Shown one piece after another: positions 24,475 through 34,014 of a stretch of DNA of 64,000 nucleotides. Below the pieces are notes generated by a model. It was not told the origin of the DNA. It ran no database searches and was given only the letters and a program-made list of their open reading frames with translations. Source of the stretch: Pelagibacteraceae bacterium AG-414-M23 (GTDB lineage Bacteria; Pseudomonadota; Alphaproteobacteria; Pelagibacterales; Pelagibacteraceae); the NCBI GenBank assembly GCA_003214525.1, contig QCLN01000004.1, forward strand, positions 20,821-84,820. The letters run 5' to 3'. Positions within the stretch are counted from its first letter, which is position 1. Every line of letters begins with the position of its first letter. The translations under genes and the position numbers were made by a program.

Positions 24475-25574
24475 ATTTTGAATTTTCTTTTTAAATGTCT
24501 TAATTTACCTTCAGTACTATCGAAATCTATATAACAACCTTGTAGAAATCTTTTTCCTTCGCTTGGATCAAATTTTGTTCTTCCATGTAAAATTCTATAA
24601 TTATCCATCATCATGAGATCCTTTGAAGTTAATTTAAATTCTATTCTATTGTATTTAGAGTTATATAAATCAGACAATTTTTTTCTAGATTTATAATATA
24701 AATCTAATTTATTTTTTTCTAGCATTGGCACATAATCCAGCCTTGGGCTGAATCTTACTTGTTTAAACTCTTTGTTTTCATCCAAATGAATTAATTCTGA
24801 CCAATCTTCTAATACCACGCTTTTATCAGTAAATTTAAATCTGACTTTTACTTCAGAAAGAATTTTATATGCTTCTGGATCTTTTTTTTTAAGATTTTCT
24901 GTAACTGTATAACCATCAACAAGTGTTGAAAGACCACCGCTAACCTCATTTTCGATACAATGTAATAACTGTATACAAGGAACTGGATTTCTATAAGGGT
25001 TATCAGTATGCGGGCTTAAGTGTAAAGTAGTATAAGCTAAATCGTTTGGATTTGACTTAGATTTAACATTAAAATGTTCACCAAAATTAGTTCTTCTTAC
25101 GCTACCAATAGAGTTAGCAAATTTAACAATATAATTATTCTCTGTAGGAACATTTTTTATAATAACAAAACCATATTCATAAAAAGATATTAATAAATCA
25201 TGCATTTCTTTTGATTCATAAAAATCCTCTTTATATGTAAAATTTTTTATATTTTTTAATGATGAATCCCATTTTTTTTTAGTAATTGATTTTATTACTG
25301 TATCTTTATTTGAAAATTCAAATTCAAGTTTATCTATATTCAGTTTAGAGCTAACACCATCGTTAAAATCGACTTGAAGAAAACCATTTTTAATTTCTGC
25401 TTTTTTTATAATTATTTCGCCATTCATTGTTGAAGGGTCAAATAATCTTTGTTGTGTACCTTTATCTAAAAACTCATCACCATCCACTCTTTCTCTAAGC
25501 CAGAAAGGATGTATTTCTTGAACAGATTTTCCGTTCTTAAAAAAAATTTTATTTTCACTTAGTTCAATTTTCAT
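24471..25574 (-). CDS. Gamma-butyrobetaine dioxygenase-like 2-oxoglutarate oxygenase
   Basis: A 367-residue protein. The N-terminal part (FPFWLRER-like HPFWLRERVDGDE near residues 22-35, then QQRLFDPS) is the DUF971-like domain found in BBOX1 and trimethyllysine dioxygenase. The catalytic TauD-like domain carries H189-T-D191 (SPHTDNPYRNPVP), then IQLLHCIEN, typical of butyrobetaine hydroxylases, distal H330 (LHGRTKF) and R342. Known reaction: gamma-butyrobetaine + 2-oxoglutarate + O2 to L-carnitine. With carnitine dehydrogenase at 15490 and the betaine genes at 6901-10362, it extends a quaternary-amine pathway. Trimethyllysine dioxygenase is an alternative. Confidence 0.8.
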   Translation of the reverse strand: MKIELSENKIFFKNGKSVQEIHPFWLRERVDGDEFLDKGTQQRLFDPSTMNGEIIIKKAEIKNGFLQVDFNDGVSSKLNIDKLEFEFSNKDTVIKSITKKKWDSSLKNIKNFTYKEDFYESKEMHDLLISFYEYGFVIIKNVPTENNYIVKFANSIGSVRRTNFGEHFNVKSKSNPNDLAYTTLHLSPHTDNPYRNPVPCIQLLHCIENEVSGGLSTLVDGYTVTENLKKKDPEAYKILSEVKVRFKFTDKSVVLEDWSELIHLDENKEFKQVRFSPRLDYVPMLEKNKLDLYYKSRKKLSDLYNSKYNRIEFKLTSKDLMMMDNYRILHGRTKFDPSEGKRFLQGCYIDFDSTEGKLRHLKRKFKI

Positions 25575-25642
25575 AAGCTTTTTCGAGGATTATTTAAAAT
25601 TTAGCTTTAATCAAGATAAATAAAATAGTATGTGATCATTTA

Positions 25643-26446
25643 ATGTCTGAATTAAATCTTAAAAACATCAGAGTTTTTGCTAACTTTTTAAACCGATTAG
25701 CTAAAGATATGACAAGGTTCTATTACTCCAAACTTAACAAACCTTTCAAAGTTGATAATAAATTAAAAGGTAAAGGATACGATCCGGTTACTACAGCTGA
25801 CAAAGCTTTTGAAAAATTTATAAGATCTAAAATTAAAAAGAAATTTCCAACCCATGAAATTATTGGTGAAGAGTTTGGTTATAAAAAAACTAAAAGTGAT
25901 TTTGCATGGATCATCGATCCTATAGATGGAACAAGATCGTTTGTAGTTGGTAACCCAACTTGGAGTAATTTAATTTCATTAAACTTTAAAGGCAATCCAA
26001 TTGTCGGTTTGGCTAATTTTCCAAAACTAAACAAATATTATTTAAATACTTCAAAAAAAACAGCTTATGTAATAGAAAAAGGAAAAAAAAGAAAACTATC
26101 AGTTAATAAAAAAGCAAGTTTTAGTAATGTGAAAGTTTCAGGAGCTTTTCACGGTTGGTTATCTCTAAAAAAACAAAGTAAAATTCCTAAGCTTTTAAAA
26201 CTTATGCAGTTTCCATGTACCGATGCTTTAAGTTATGCACATCTATGTGAAGGTAAAATTGATGTCGTTATGCAATGTCAAAATAAAATATGGGACATTC
26301 ATCCACTAATTCCAATCATAAAAGCATCAGGTGGAATTGCCACAACTTGGAAAAATGAAAGTGCAAATAAAGCTGGCAATGTTTTAATTTCTGCTAACAA
26401 ATTTATTCATAAAAAAATATTAAAACTCCTAAAACCAGCGCTTTAA
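25643..26446 (+). CDS. hisN: Inositol-monophosphatase-family phosphatase, HisN-like
   Basis: A 267-residue Mg-dependent phosphatase. Metal ligands are visible as GEEFG (Glu near 74), WIIDPIDGTRSF (D-P-I-D-G-T near 88-94) and IWDIHPLIP (Asp near 218). The R-S-F after D-G-T and the overall pattern fit bacterial histidinol-phosphate phosphatases of the IMPase type better than IMPases proper (usually T-x-N-F). It would catalyse the penultimate step of histidine synthesis. It stands alone here, divergent from the butyrobetaine dioxygenase and followed by an amidotransferase gene. Confidence 0.7.
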   Translation: MSELNLKNIRVFANFLNRLAKDMTRFYYSKLNKPFKVDNKLKGKGYDPVTTADKAFEKFIRSKIKKKFPTHEIIGEEFGYKKTKSDFAWIIDPIDGTRSFVVGNPTWSNLISLNFKGNPIVGLANFPKLNKYYLNTSKKTAYVIEKGKKRKLSVNKKASFSNVKVSGAFHGWLSLKKQSKIPKLLKLMQFPCTDALSYAHLCEGKIDVVMQCQNKIWDIHPLIPIIKASGGIATTWKNESANKAGNVLISANKFIHKKILKLLKPAL

Positions 26447-26461
26447 ATATACAATTTTATT

Positions 26462-27184
26462 ATGAGAGTATTAATTCTACAGCATATCAAAATAGAAGAT
26501 CCTGGTTTTATAAAAGATTTAATGATCAAGGATGGAGTTGAGCTAACAACAATAGAATTAGACGAAGGTGAAAATATTCCAACTGACTTATCAAAATTTG
26601 ATGCAATGTTTTGTATGGGTGGACCGATGGATACATGGATGGAAAAAGAACATCCCTGGTTAGTTGACGAGAAAAAAGCAATAAAAGAATTTGTTGTTAA
26701 TTTAAAAAAACCCTATTTAGGATTTTGTTTGGGCTGTCAATTGTTAGGAGAAGTTACAGGAGGCAAGGTAGTTAAATCGAAAAATCCAGAAATCGGAATG
26801 TTAAATATAAATTTTTCTGAAAATAAAAAAAACGATTTATTGTTTTCTAAATTTCCAGATAAAATTACATCTCTTCAATGGCACTCTTATGAAGTTCAAG
26901 ATCTAGAAAAAAATAAAAACATAACTTTAATAGCTTCATCACCAGAAACAAAATATCAAATATTTAAGTACAAAGAACATGCTTACGGGATTCAATTTCA
27001 TATAGAGGTTAAAAAAACAACTGTTGGCGAGTGGGGGTGTGTTCCCGAATATAAGTCTGCTTTAGAAAAACAACTAGGAGATGGTGCATTAGATAGATTT
27101 GATAAGGATTCTCAAAAACATATGCCTAGCATGAACGAGTATTCTAAAATTTTATACGAAAATTTCAAAAAATTGGTGCAATAA
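26462..27184 (+). CDS. Class I glutamine amidotransferase-like protein
   Basis: A 240-residue single GATase domain: nucleophile Cys in GFCLGCQLLGE near residue 86, and GIQFHIEV near 178 giving the His-x-Glu pair. The FCMGGPMDTW segment is the oxyanion-strand region seen in stand-alone GMP-synthase-like amidotransferases and gamma-glutamyl hydrolase relatives (YbeQ/GuaA-N-like). It lacks a synthetase domain, and no partner is nearby. Some family members hydrolyse gamma-glutamyl amines; the substrate here is unknown. Confidence 0.8.
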   Translation: MRVLILQHIKIEDPGFIKDLMIKDGVELTTIELDEGENIPTDLSKFDAMFCMGGPMDTWMEKEHPWLVDEKKAIKEFVVNLKKPYLGFCLGCQLLGEVTGGKVVKSKNPEIGMLNINFSENKKNDLLFSKFPDKITSLQWHSYEVQDLEKNKNITLIASSPETKYQIFKYKEHAYGIQFHIEVKKTTVGEWGCVPEYKSALEKQLGDGALDRFDKDSQKHMPSMNEYSKILYENFKKLVQ

Positions 27185-27246
27185 TTCTTCTTTTGTTTCC
27201 CTGATTATTAAGTTAGATTTTTATAAAAAATAATTAGGAGGGGAAA

Positions 27247-28806
27247 ATGAAACCTAAAAATTTGCTAAGAATTTTAATGGCATTTTTATTTGTTTTTGCA
27301 TCTACACAATCTTTTGCAAAAACCATCAAATGGTCAATGCAAGGGGATAGTTTAACACTAGATCCTCATGCACAAAATGAAGGTCCAACTACTATGGTAT
27401 CAAGACAAATTTATGAAGCTCTTGTTACTAGAGGTTTGGACATGTCAATTGGACCTCAGTTAGCAACAGAGTGGAAGACAACTAGCCCAACAACTTGGGT
27501 TTTTACTTTAAGAGAAGATGTTATTTTTCATGACGGAACACCAATGACATCAGAAGATGTTGTATTTAGCTTATTAAGAGCTCAACAACCAACATCAGAC
27601 TTTAAAGAATATATTAGCACCGTTACATCTGTAAGAGCACTTGGTAATTACACAGTTCAAATTAAAACTAAAGCACCAAATCCAATTCTTTTGAACCAAT
27701 TATCGAATATATTTGTAATGTCTAAAAAATGGGCAACTGATAATTTTGCGATCGTTCCACAGAACTGGGATGCTGGACAAGAAACATTTTCAGCAACTAA
27801 TGCAATGGGAACAGGTCCATTTAAAATCACTTTAAGAGAACCTAATACAAAAACTGTTTTTAAAAAGAATGGTAAATGGTGGGGAAATGTTGAACATAAC
27901 ATAACTCAAATTCATTTACTTCCAATTAAAAACGCTGCGACTAGAGTTGCTGCTTTATTATCTGGAGAAATAGATATAGTTACAGATGCACCAGTTCAAG
28001 ACTTGGCGCGTATCAAAAGTTCTGCAGGACATAAAGTAGAAAGCACTCCACAGATGCGGACAATTTTTCTTGGAATGGACCAAGCTGCTGACCAATTAAG
28101 AACGGGTAACACTGGCGATAATCCATTTAAAAAAAAAGAGGTTAGACAAGCTCTTTACCAAGCTATCGATATAGAAGCTATTAAGAAAAAAGTTATGAGA
28201 GGGTTGAGTGAACCAGCGGGTATTATTACTTTCCCAGGAGTTACAGGTTACACCAAAGCACTTGACAAAAGATTGCCTTACGATGTTAATGCTGCAAAAC
28301 AATTGCTAGCAGACGCAGGTTATCCTGATGGTTTCGAAGTTGAACTTAGATGTCCAAATGATAGATATGTAAATGATGAAGCAATTTGCACAGCTGTTGT
28401 AGGAATGCTAGGTAAAATTGGCGTTAAAGTAAATCTATTTGCTCAAACTAAAAGCAAACACTTCAAAGAACTTAAAGATAACCAAGGGGACTTTTATATG
28501 TTAGGTTGGGGTGTTCCTACTTTAGATAGTCACTATGTATTTCATTACTTATACGAGTCTGGCGCAAGCTGGAACAAGGTTAACTTTAGCGATGCTGAAG
28601 TTGATGCTGCAATTAGAGTAATGGAAGGTGAGGTTGATCTAGATAAAAGAAATGCTGCAATAGCGAAAGCTTGGAAAATTGTAAGAGATAACATTGCTTA
28701 TCTGCCACTACATCACCAAGTAATTTCTTGGGCATCAAAATCAAATGTTGATGTTCCTATAAGACCGAATAATGAACCATTATTCCGTTTTTCTAGAGTA
28801 AATTAA
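27247..28806 (+). CDS. Peptide/nickel-type ABC transporter substrate-binding protein
   Basis: A 519-residue SBP_bac_5 protein with a signal peptide (hydrophobic residues about 8-22, cleavage after SFA-K near 24). Family segments: LDPHAQNEG, REDVIFHDGTPMTSEDVVFS (split: REDVIFHDGTP, MTSEDVVFS), MGTGPFKI, KNGKWWG, and RQALYQAIDIEAI. RBS TAGGAGGGG is strong. It heads a complete Dpp/Opp-type operon with two permeases and a fused double ATPase. The ligand may be a di- or oligopeptide or another polar compound. A hairpin follows the gene before the permease start. Confidence 0.88.
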   Translation: MKPKNLLRILMAFLFVFASTQSFAKTIKWSMQGDSLTLDPHAQNEGPTTMVSRQIYEALVTRGLDMSIGPQLATEWKTTSPTTWVFTLREDVIFHDGTPMTSEDVVFSLLRAQQPTSDFKEYISTVTSVRALGNYTVQIKTKAPNPILLNQLSNIFVMSKKWATDNFAIVPQNWDAGQETFSATNAMGTGPFKITLREPNTKTVFKKNGKWWGNVEHNITQIHLLPIKNAATRVAALLSGEIDIVTDAPVQDLARIKSSAGHKVESTPQMRTIFLGMDQAADQLRTGNTGDNPFKKKEVRQALYQAIDIEAIKKKVMRGLSEPAGIITFPGVTGYTKALDKRLPYDVNAAKQLLADAGYPDGFEVELRCPNDRYVNDEAICTAVVGMLGKIGVKVNLFAQTKSKHFKELKDNQGDFYMLGWGVPTLDSHYVFHYLYESGASWNKVNFSDAEVDAAIRVMEGEVDLDKRNAAIAKAWKIVRDNIAYLPLHHQVISWASKSNVDVPIRPNNEPLFRFSRVN

Positions 28807-28817
28807 ATTAATTTTTT

Positions 28818-28847
28818 ACAAGCCCTTTTTTAAATAAAAGGGCTTGT
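28818..28847 (+). terminator. Hairpin between Dpp-type binding protein and permease genes
   Basis: Perfect 12-bp stem (ACAAGCCCTTTT at 28818-28829 with AAAAGGGCTTGT at 28836-28847) and a 6-base loop, 11 bases after the binding-protein stop. There is no long T run after it, so partial termination or 3'-end protection of the upstream mRNA is more likely than full stop. Confidence 0.7.
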
Positions 28848-28865
28848 AATCTAAGATTTCACAAA

Positions 28866-29849
28866 TTGTTAAAGTATTTTTTTAAACGTCTGTTTCAATC
28901 AGTCCTAGTAATGCTGGTTGTTGCTTTTGTCTCTTTTTCACTTTTCACTTTTGTTGGCGATCCAATTAACAATATGGTTGGAGAAGAAACATCAGATGAA
29001 GAAAGAGCAGAACTTAGAGAAACTTTAGGATTAACAGACCCTATACATATTCAATTTTCAAGATTTGTAGTTAATGCATCAAAAGGTGAGTTTGGAATAT
29101 CTTATCAATTAAGAAGACCTGTTTCAGAATTAATTTCTGAAAGATTGCCAGCAACAATAGAGCTGGTTTTGGTCTCAGCATTAATTGCACTAGTATCAGG
29201 AACTTTATTGGGCGTTTATACAGGTATAAATCGAAAAGGTTTTTTAAGTGATGCAATATTAGCTATTTCTTTACTGGGCGTCTCACTCCCAACATTTGTA
29301 ATTGGCATATTGTTTATTTATCTATTTGCAGTGATTTTAGGAGTATTACCTTCTTTTGGTAGAGGAGAAGTTGTTAGTCTCGGTTATTGGTCTACAGGTT
29401 TTTTAACTTTATCTGGCTTAAAAGCTATAATTCTTCCCTCTGTAACTCTTAGCCTTTTTCAAATGACTTACATCATTAGACTTGTTCGAGCAGAAATGAT
29501 GGAAATATTACAAACAGACTATATTAAGTTTGCAAGAGCAAGAGGTATAAGTGAAAAAAGTATTCATTATAAACATGCATTAAAAAATGGACTAATACCA
29601 GTAATTACAATTGCAGGGATAAACATTGGTACATTAATTGCATTTTCAATCATTACAGAAACAGTCTTTCAATGGCCAGGTATGGGTTTCTTATTTATTC
29701 AGGCAGTTCAATTTGTAGATATACCAATTATGTCTGCATACTTAGTCTTTATAGCGTTTGTCTTTGTAATGATAAATTTTATAGTTGATATTTTATACTA
29801 CTTCATTGATCCGAGAATTAGAGTTAAAGCGGAGGCAGTAAGTGGATAG
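28866..29849 (+). CDS. dppB: Dpp/Opp-type ABC permease, DppB family
   Basis: A 327-residue permease with a TTG start (MLKYFFKRLFQSVLVML), the classic first helix of DppB/OppB; the next ATG would cut into this helix. About six membrane segments; the EAA loop is ARARGISEKSIHYKHALKNGLIPV (read in parts: ARARGISEKS, IHYKHALKNGLIP), and AEMMEILQTDYIKFARARG precedes it. It pairs with the DppC-type protein that overlaps its 3' end by 8 bases. Confidence 0.85.
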   Translation: MLKYFFKRLFQSVLVMLVVAFVSFSLFTFVGDPINNMVGEETSDEERAELRETLGLTDPIHIQFSRFVVNASKGEFGISYQLRRPVSELISERLPATIELVLVSALIALVSGTLLGVYTGINRKGFLSDAILAISLLGVSLPTFVIGILFIYLFAVILGVLPSFGRGEVVSLGYWSTGFLTLSGLKAIILPSVTLSLFQMTYIIRLVRAEMMEILQTDYIKFARARGISEKSIHYKHALKNGLIPVITIAGINIGTLIAFSIITETVFQWPGMGFLFIQAVQFVDIPIMSAYLVFIAFVFVMINFIVDILYYFIDPRIRVKAEAVSG

Positions 29850-30768
29850 CAAAAATTTAACATTATTTAATAGAATAAAAGATAGTGATATTTACTTTAG
29901 TTTTATAAAATCACCCACGGCTATAATTTCTACTTTTATATTAATTGTAATTTTCTTTTGTTCTTTTTTTGTTGAATTCGTAACACCATATAATCCTTTT
30001 GACCCATCATCACTATCTTTAATGGATGCATTTACCCCACCTTCATGGACAGAAGACGGTCTTGCTAAATTTATTTTAGGAACTGACGGTCAAGGTAGAG
30101 ATATGTTGGCAACAATTCTTTATGGATCACGAATTTCATTAATCGTTGGTTTTTCAGCAGTTATATTTGCTTTAGTCTTAGGAGTAGGACTAGGATTAAG
30201 CGCAGGATATTTTGGTGGAAAATATGAAATGATCGTTATGAGATTAACAGATGTGCAGTTAACTGTACCAAGTATTTTAATGGCTCTTTTAGTAGATGGA
30301 ATAGCACGAGGAATTATTTCAAGAGAATTACATGACGAAATGGCAATTTACGTTTTAATTTTTGCAATTGGAATTTCAGAGTGGCCGCAGTTTGCAAGAG
30401 TATCAAGAGCTGCCACTTTGGTTGAAAAAAATAAAGACTATGTTTCTGCTTCAACAATTATTGGTGTTTCAAATTTAATTATTATGTTTAAACACATCCT
30501 GCCAAATATTTTAAGACCAATTCTAGTAATTGGAACAATAGGGTTAGCTCTTGCAATAATAGCAGAAGCAACGTTAAGTTTTTTGGGAGTAGGCGTTCCA
30601 CCAACAACACCTTCATTAGGAACATTAATTAGACTTGGAAATGATTTCTTATTCTCAGGTGAGTGGTGGATAACTTTTTTTCCAGCAATTTTTTTAGTTA
30701 TATTAGCATTTTCAATTAACTTATTAGGAGATTGGATGAGAGATACTCTTAATCCAAAATTAAACTAA
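29842..30768 (+). CDS. dppC: Dpp/Opp-type ABC permease, DppC family
   Basis: A 308-residue permease starting at GTG 29842 with GGAGG at 29831-29835 as ribosome-binding site. It has the DppC N-terminal layout (one helix, then the LGTDGQGRDMLATILYGSRISL segment, here split: LGTDGQGRD, MLATILYGSR) and five more helices; the EAA-like loop is STIIGVSNLIIMFKHILPN. Overlaps the dppB-like gene by 8 bases and the ATPase gene by one base, indicating translational coupling. Confidence 0.87.
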   Translation: MDSKNLTLFNRIKDSDIYFSFIKSPTAIISTFILIVIFFCSFFVEFVTPYNPFDPSSLSLMDAFTPPSWTEDGLAKFILGTDGQGRDMLATILYGSRISLIVGFSAVIFALVLGVGLGLSAGYFGGKYEMIVMRLTDVQLTVPSILMALLVDGIARGIISRELHDEMAIYVLIFAIGISEWPQFARVSRAATLVEKNKDYVSASTIIGVSNLIIMFKHILPNILRPILVIGTIGLALAIIAEATLSFLGVGVPPTTPSLGTLIRLGNDFLFSGEWWITFFPAIFLVILAFSINLLGDWMRDTLNPKLN

Positions 30769-32450
30769 TGACATTTTTAAAAATAAATAATTTAAGTGTT
30801 AATTATGAAATGCGAAGAGAAACTGTTTATGCAGCAAAGAAAGTAAATATAAATGTTGAAAAAGGTGAAATACTTGGTCTGGTAGGAGAATCTGGATCTG
30901 GAAAAAGTACAGTTGGTAATGCAATAATTAACCTTATAGATGAGCCAGGGAAAGTATCTGGTGGATCAATAATATTAGATGGAACAGATATTTATGAAAA
31001 TCCTGAAAATATTCTTAAATTAAGAGGAAAAAAAATAGGTCTTATTTTTCAAGACCCTCAAACTTCTTTAAATCCCATCCTTACAATAGGAGAACAATTA
31101 ATTGAAACAATTCAAACTCACTTAAAGCTAAGCACAGAAGAAGCAAAAAATAAAGCTATTAACTTATTAAAAGAAGTAGGAATAAAAGATGCTGAAACAA
31201 GATTTGATAATTATCCTCATCAATTTTCAGGAGGAATGAGACAAAGAGTTGTTATTTCATTAGCTCTTTGCTGCGAACCTGAACTTCTTATAGCTGATGA
31301 ACCAACTACTGCACTAGATGTTTCAATACAATCTCAAATTTTAGATTTAATTAAAAGATTAACTAAAGAGAGAAATTTAGCAGTAATATTAATCACTCAT
31401 GATATGGGCGTTATATCAGAAACAACAGACAGAGTAGCTGTAATGAAAAATGGAGATCTTGTAGAAATAGGACCAACTAAAGAAATACTAACTAAACCTA
31501 AAGAGATTTATACTAAGGCTCTCGTAAGCTCAGTTCCGCCCACAAATAAAAAAATAAATAGATTTAAAATTATTGTAAAGGAAAACAACACACAAGGTGA
31601 AACTAATATTAAAATTTTAAATAGATGGACAAAAAAAGAAATTATTGATCAGGATTTAGTTAAAGTTAAAAATTTAAGCAAAACATTTGATGATAGTTTT
31701 TTTATAGAAAGCACCAAAAACTCTGTAATGGCTGTAGACAATGTATCATTTAATATAAAAGAAGGAGAGTCATTTGGGCTAGTTGGTGAAAGCGGTAGTG
31801 GCAAATCAACAATAGCAAAAATGATTGTTAATTTATATAGCCCGAGCGCTGGAGATATTGATTTTGATAATGTTTGTATAACAAAAATTAAAAGCAATAA
31901 AGAAATGATGAAATTTAGAAAACAAATTCAAATGATATTTCAAGATCCTTATTCATCTTTAAATGGCAGACTAAAAGTTAAAGATATAGTTGCCGAACCT
32001 ATAAAACTTCATAATCCTTCAATAAACTCTAAAGATTTAGATAGTTATATTCATGATTTATTAGAATCTGTTGAATTAACTCAACAATCAGCTGAACGTT
32101 ATCCTCATGAATTTTCTGGAGGCCAAAGACAAAGAATATCAATTGCAAGAGCACTTGCAACTCAACCAAGACTTCTTGTATGTGATGAGCCAACTTCTGC
32201 TTTAGATGTAAGTATTCAAGCGCAAATATTAAATTTATTAAAGGATTTACAAGAACAGTTAAATCTGACAATCTTATTCATCAGCCATGACTTACCAGTG
32301 GTAAGACAAATGTGTGATCGAATAGCGGTATTAAAAAATGGAAAGCTTTGCGAGATTTCAAAAACTGAAGAATTGTTTAAAAATCCATCGCATGAGTACA
32401 CAAAAGAATTATTAACATTAATGCCAAAAATAGAATCAATTTATAACTAA
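30768..32450 (+). CDS. dppD: Fused double ABC ATPase (DppD-DppF type)
   Basis: A 560-residue protein with two complete ABC domains. Domain 1: Walker A GESGSGKST near residues 40-48, signature FSGGMRQR, Walker B LLIADEPTTALD. Domain 2 (from about residue 300): Walker A GESGSGKST, signature FSGGQRQR, Walker B LLVCDEPTSALD. Each is followed by a short oligopeptide-transporter C-terminal part. The fusion provides both ATPase subunits for the DppBC permease. Such DppDF fusions are common in alphaproteobacteria. One-base overlap with the dppC-like gene. Confidence 0.88.
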   Translation: MTFLKINNLSVNYEMRRETVYAAKKVNINVEKGEILGLVGESGSGKSTVGNAIINLIDEPGKVSGGSIILDGTDIYENPENILKLRGKKIGLIFQDPQTSLNPILTIGEQLIETIQTHLKLSTEEAKNKAINLLKEVGIKDAETRFDNYPHQFSGGMRQRVVISLALCCEPELLIADEPTTALDVSIQSQILDLIKRLTKERNLAVILITHDMGVISETTDRVAVMKNGDLVEIGPTKEILTKPKEIYTKALVSSVPPTNKKINRFKIIVKENNTQGETNIKILNRWTKKEIIDQDLVKVKNLSKTFDDSFFIESTKNSVMAVDNVSFNIKEGESFGLVGESGSGKSTIAKMIVNLYSPSAGDIDFDNVCITKIKSNKEMMKFRKQIQMIFQDPYSSLNGRLKVKDIVAEPIKLHNPSINSKDLDSYIHDLLESVELTQQSAERYPHEFSGGQRQRISIARALATQPRLLVCDEPTSALDVSIQAQILNLLKDLQEQLNLTILFISHDLPVVRQMCDRIAVLKNGKLCEISKTEELFKNPSHEYTKELLTLMPKIESIYN

Positions 32451-32471
32451 TGAAAAAAATAAGGAGGAAAA

Positions 32472-32864
32472 ATGCCAATGTTTAAAATAATCGAAGAAAA
32501 TGAAGCCACAGGAAAAGTTAAAGAAGTATATGATGATATAAAAAGCTCAAGAGGGATTACAGAAATTCCAAATTTCTGGAAGATGCTTGCAAATGACCCT
32601 AACGAACTAGAAAGATCATGGAATTCATTAAAACAAGTAATGAGAAAAGGAGCATTAGATCCTATAACTAAAGAGTTAATTTACGTTGCAGTATCAATAA
32701 CTAATGGTTGTGAGTATTGTACAAGATCTCATTCATATGCTGCTAAAAAAAAAGGCGCAACTGATGAAATGATAAAAGAAATGATATCAGTGGTAGGATT
32801 AGCAAATAAAAACAATAAATTAGTAGATGCTTATCAAGTAGAAGTGGATGAAATTTATAAATAA
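32472..32864 (+). CDS. AhpD/carboxymuconolactone-decarboxylase-family protein
   Basis: A 130-residue protein with NGCEYCTRSHSY, the C-x2-C-x3-H motif of AhpD-like thiol peroxidase-related proteins, near residues 77-84. RBS AAGGAGG precedes the ATG. The family ranges from AhpD, which reduces AhpC via its CxxC, to gamma-carboxymuconolactone decarboxylases, which lack the Cys pair; the CxxC favours an antioxidant role. It may be transcribed with the transporter operon (21-base gap). The last base of its stop abuts the stop of the convergent dehydrogenase gene. Confidence 0.8.
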   Translation: MPMFKIIEENEATGKVKEVYDDIKSSRGITEIPNFWKMLANDPNELERSWNSLKQVMRKGALDPITKELIYVAVSITNGCEYCTRSHSYAAKKKGATDEMIKEMISVVGLANKNNKLVDAYQVEVDEIYK

Positions 32865-33779
32865 CTAGTCTATTGGGTAATTCCAAGCATCTCCACCAAC
32901 AACCTTTGATATTGCTGAAAAATCTTTTGTATCATTTCCTTCTTCACAAAATTTATTATAAATTTCTAAAGCCATTGTCCCAAGTGGAGTAGAAGCTTTA
33001 ACTTTTTTAGCACATTCATTTGCTAACTTTAGATCTTTATTCATCATACCCGCAGAAAATCCAGGTCGATAATTATTATTTGATGGAGTTCCTTCAATTA
33101 AACCTGGCAAAGGTGGATAAACTGATATTGGCCAACTATTTCCTGAGGCGTTTTTCATGATCTCATGAACCTTTCTAATATCTATGTTTAGCCTTTTTGC
33201 TAGCATCAAAGATTCAGATGCTGCAATCATTGTAATTCCAAGAGACATATTGTTGCAAATTTTTGCTCCATTTCCACTTCCTAATTCACCAGCATGAAAT
33301 ATATTTTTTCCCATTATTTTTAATAGGGGTAGAGCCAAATCAAAAGAATCTTTAGATCCACCAACCATAATATTTAAAGTTGCTTTTTCTGCACCCATCA
33401 CACCACCACTGACAGGGGCATCAATCATTTTAATTCCTTTTTCAGTAGCTTTCTTTCCTATTTCAATTGAAGTTTGTATATCAATAGTAGAACAATCAAT
33501 AAGAAGACAATTTTTTGATACTTTGTTTATAATACCTTCTTCACCCAAATAAACTTCTTTTGAATTTTTACCTTCCGGGAGCATTGTGATTACAGTAGTT
33601 ACCTCATTTGTAATTAGATCGTCTAACTTTTCAACTACATTTAATTTTTTTTCTTTTGCTTTATTAATCATGTTTTTTGAAACATCAAAAACTTTAACTT
33701 TTTTTCCTGCTTTGACCAAATTTTGTGCCATTGGATTTCCCATATTACCAACACCAATGAATGCAATTAGTTCTGACAT
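32865..33779 (-). CDS. 3-Hydroxyisobutyrate dehydrogenase-family oxidoreductase
   Basis: A 304-residue beta-hydroxyacid dehydrogenase: NAD motif G-x-G-x2-G (FIGVGNMGNPMA) at the N-terminus, DAPVSGGVMGA near 120 (substrate-binding D-x-P-V-S-G-G), and GNGAKICNN near 170 with the catalytic Lys. Family members oxidise 3-hydroxyisobutyrate, tartronate semialdehyde (GarR) or similar acids; MmsB-like is plausible. It is the last gene of the nine-gene minus-strand cluster, 12 bases after the DUF2798 gene. Confidence 0.8.
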   Translation of the reverse strand: MSELIAFIGVGNMGNPMAQNLVKAGKKVKVFDVSKNMINKAKEKKLNVVEKLDDLITNEVTTVITMLPEGKNSKEVYLGEEGIINKVSKNCLLIDCSTIDIQTSIEIGKKATEKGIKMIDAPVSGGVMGAEKATLNIMVGGSKDSFDLALPLLKIMGKNIFHAGELGSGNGAKICNNMSLGITMIAASESLMLAKRLNIDIRKVHEIMKNASGNSWPISVYPPLPGLIEGTPSNNNYRPGFSAGMMNKDLKLANECAKKVKASTPLGTMALEIYNKFCEEGNDTKDFSAISKVVGGDAWNYPID

Positions 33780-33791
33780 ATTTTCCTCCTT

Positions 33792-34013
33792 TTATTTTGT
33801 AATATTTTCAACAAATCTTTTTGCAATAGGTCCTACCAATAAAGAAGTAGCTATTGCAATTGGTAAGCCAACTGACCAAGCTTTAAAAAATCTTCTTGGG
33901 TAATCACTATCCATACCTGTATTAATGTATGTAATTATCAAAGTCATAAACAAACTCATTCCAAAACCCATTATTAAAACAAAAATTAAGTTTGAGTATT
34001 TTTTCTTGAACAT
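33792..34013 (-). CDS. DUF2798-like small membrane protein
   Basis: A 73-residue protein with two membrane helices (about 8-28 and 46-64) separated by a PRRFFKAWSVGLPIAI segment, the layout I associate with DUF2798. Function unknown. One base separates it from the SMR gene at 34015, so it belongs to the same operon and may work with the SMR pair or be a passenger. Confidence 0.7.
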   Translation of the reverse strand: MFKKKYSNLIFVLIMGFGMSLFMTLIITYINTGMDSDYPRRFFKAWSVGLPIAIATSLLVGPIAKRFVENITK

Positions 34014-34014
34014 A

